7,507 nt of DNA from Flaviramulus sp. (GTDB lineage Bacteria > Bacteroidota > Bacteroidia > Flavobacteriales > Flavobacteriaceae). Every line of letters begins with the position of its first letter. Position 1 is the first letter of the stretch. Position numbers and translations under genes: made by a program. The stretch lies in NCBI GenBank assembly GCA_023255235.1, contig JALRJA010000264.1:1-7507 (forward strand), in the 5' to 3' direction. Shown here one piece after another: positions 6,640-7,507 of this stretch. The notes beneath the pieces were generated by a model. That model did not search any database and was not told where the DNA came from. It was given only the letters and a program-made list of their open reading frames with translations.

Positions 6640-6959
6640 TAATCTACAAAGCGTTTTAATCCTAATCGTTTAAGCATTTTTTTTTCAAAATTCCAAAAAA
6701 ATGAAAACTGTCCAAAAAGCCATCCAAAGAAAATAAGCATAAATTGATACATCACAAAAAGCAAGATTATGCGAATTGTCCAGTATGCCAATAAACCAAA
6801 GTTTTCAATAGTTATATTAAAGAACTTTAAAACAGGTTTTCCTATGTATGAGGCTGAACTACCGGTAACTGCAAATACAATTAAAATAATAACAACTTGC
6901 CAGTTAGTTTCAATACCCCAACGTTCTTTTAGTTTTTTCAACAGATGCTTTTTATGCAA
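6639..6959 (-). CDS. Small two-helix membrane protein (DUF6787-like)
   Basis: Function unknown. The 106 residues read as a basic N-terminus with KKLKERWGIETNW (8-20), membrane segment 1 (about 21-39, containing AVTGSSASYIGKP), a short outside loop, membrane segment 2 (about 55-83, LLAYWTIRIILLFVMYQF), then FFWNFEKKMLKRLGLKR (87-103), a basic tail probably in the cytoplasm. From memory this matches a Bacteroidota family listed as DUF6787; I cannot check that here. There is no ATG: the candidates are TTG at 6959 or TTG at 6941, the latter giving the shorter MKKLKERWG start that looks more like the family. It lies 16 bases (34 with the later start) after the upstream lipoprotein gene and shares one base with the GTG of the His-rich gene, so translation of the two is probably coupled. 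It may simply be a housekeeping neighbour rather than part of the uptake system. Confidence 0.78.
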   Translation of the reverse strand: MHKKHLLKKLKERWGIETNWQVVIILIVFAVTGSSASYIGKPVLKFFNITIENFGLLAYWTIRIILLFVMYQFMLIFFGWLFGQFSFFWNFEKKMLKRLGLKRFVD

Positions 6960-6975
6960 AAATAATCAAAAGCTT

Positions 6976-7410
6976 TTAAATTCTAGGGATAAATGGTCCT
7001 AACCTTTGATTATATCGTAATTGAAAGTAAATAAAATAGTTATATAGTTTGTAATTAACTTCATAACCATAGTCTATATTTTGTTGATAATCAATTTGTA
7101 GTTCATACAAATTTGGGTTAAAACGTTGGGGTTGCATAACACGCTGATTCCATTCAAGAACATAGATATAATTTCTATTTTCCATGTATTGTTGAGAATA
7201 AAAACCTTCTGGTCTTGCGGTGCTTTCTAACCAAAAATTAAAACCAGGTTCTATAATGATGATTTCGTATTCTAATTCATCATTGGCAATACTAACCGTA
7301 TCATTTTGTTTTAAAGACTCTAGTCTCTCATCTTGTAAAGGAACAGTAGTTTTTGATGTATTACAACTAACAATCAACATTAAAAATAATATGAAAATAA
7401 CAGGTTTCAT
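6976..7410 (-). CDS. Small lipoprotein (DUF6146-like)
   Basis: Function unknown. The 144 residues begin with a signal peptide (1-15) ending in the lipobox IVSC, so C16 is the predicted lipid-bearing residue. The following NTSKTT carries no acidic export signal, so it probably stays facing the periplasm. After a short linker, one compact domain (about 47-144) contains EYEIIIIEPGFNFWL (47-61), GFYSQQYMENRNYIYVLEWNQRV (69-91) and RFNPNLYELQIDY (96-108), then a very Tyr/Asn/Gln-rich end (YGYEVNYKLYNYFIYFQLRYNQRL). From memory this resembles the Bacteroidota family DUF6146. It is the first complete gene of the minus-strand run. ATG at 7410 follows an A-rich leader without a Shine-Dalgarno sequence. 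A metal-related role is not shown by the sequence. Confidence 0.8.
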   Translation of the reverse strand: MKPVIFILFLMLIVSCNTSKTTVPLQDERLESLKQNDTVSIANDELEYEIIIIEPGFNFWLESTARPEGFYSQQYMENRNYIYVLEWNQRVMQPQRFNPNLYELQIDYQQNIDYGYEVNYKLYNYFIYFQLRYNQRLGPFIPRI

Positions 7411-7507
7411 TTGTTTTTGTTTTATTTCTATAAAATTGTTTAATGGTAAAACTAATAATTACCACAAGGGTTAAACTTATCGTTGCTTTAAAGAATAAAA
7501 GATACTA
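7411..7507 (-). other. Region upstream of the minus-strand operon, no gene resolved
   Basis: These 97 bases should hold the operon promoter if transcription starts here. Only one-mismatch relatives of TAnnTTTG appear (for example TAGTTTTA and TAAGTTTA on the minus strand), and none has a TTG at a suitable distance. One minus-strand frame reads SIFYSLKQR then a stop at 7477-7479 and could be the tail of an upstream gene, but ten codons are too few to tell. Confidence 0.3.

Noticed and set aside
6968..6977. 10-bp palindrome AAAAGCTTTT at the end of the DUF6146-like gene
   Set aside because: A short self-complementary AT-rich word with no loop or T-run; expected by chance in DNA of this composition.

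Overview
The window looks like chromosomal DNA of a Bacteroidota bacterium, most likely family Flavobacteriaceae. The sequence is strongly AT-rich and start codons are preceded by A-rich tracts rather than Shine-Dalgarno sequences. The pyrD promoter fits the Bacteroidota TTG / TAnnTTTG pattern. There are two lipoproteins, one with an acidic stretch just after its lipid-bearing cysteine (C-S-N-D-D-D). The TonB-dependent receptor carries an N-terminal carboxypeptidase-regulatory-like domain, and two small proteins resemble families I know only from Bacteroidota. I see no rRNA, tRNA, CRISPR array, insertion sequence or phage gene.

Left half (1-3230): three housekeeping genes. A peptidase T gene (pepT, minus strand) runs off the left edge. 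It diverges across a 129-base intergenic region from a class 2 dihydroorotate dehydrogenase gene (pyrD, plus strand). Next on the plus strand is an HMG-CoA lyase-family gene with several altered active-site-region residues. A strong two-way hairpin terminator at 3231-3270 separates this half from the genes converging on it.

Right half (3291-7410): five minus-strand genes with tight spacing that look like one operon. In transcription order they are a small lipoprotein (DUF6146-like), a two-helix membrane protein (DUF6787-like), a small exported His/Cys-rich protein, an 800-residue TonB-dependent receptor and a 187-residue probable surface lipoprotein. Gaps are 16, -1 (a TAGTG overlap), 32 and 17 bases. 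The second and third genes appear to start with TTG and GTG.

The most interesting part is this right-hand locus. Receptor residues E189-H190 in the plug and H568-H569 in the barrel fall in contexts resembling, from memory, the zinc-binding positions of the neisserial zinc receptor ZnuD. With the His/Cys-rich small protein just upstream, a Cys/His-rich N-terminal domain and an acidic, His-containing lipoprotein just downstream, I infer an outer-membrane transition-metal (probably zinc) uptake system with no SusD partner. A 35-bp near-perfect palindrome (16 of 17 pairs) lies directly before the receptor start and overlaps the stop codon of the His-rich gene. It is the best unexplained signal in the window and may be an operator or an mRNA hairpin setting receptor expression apart from the upstream genes.
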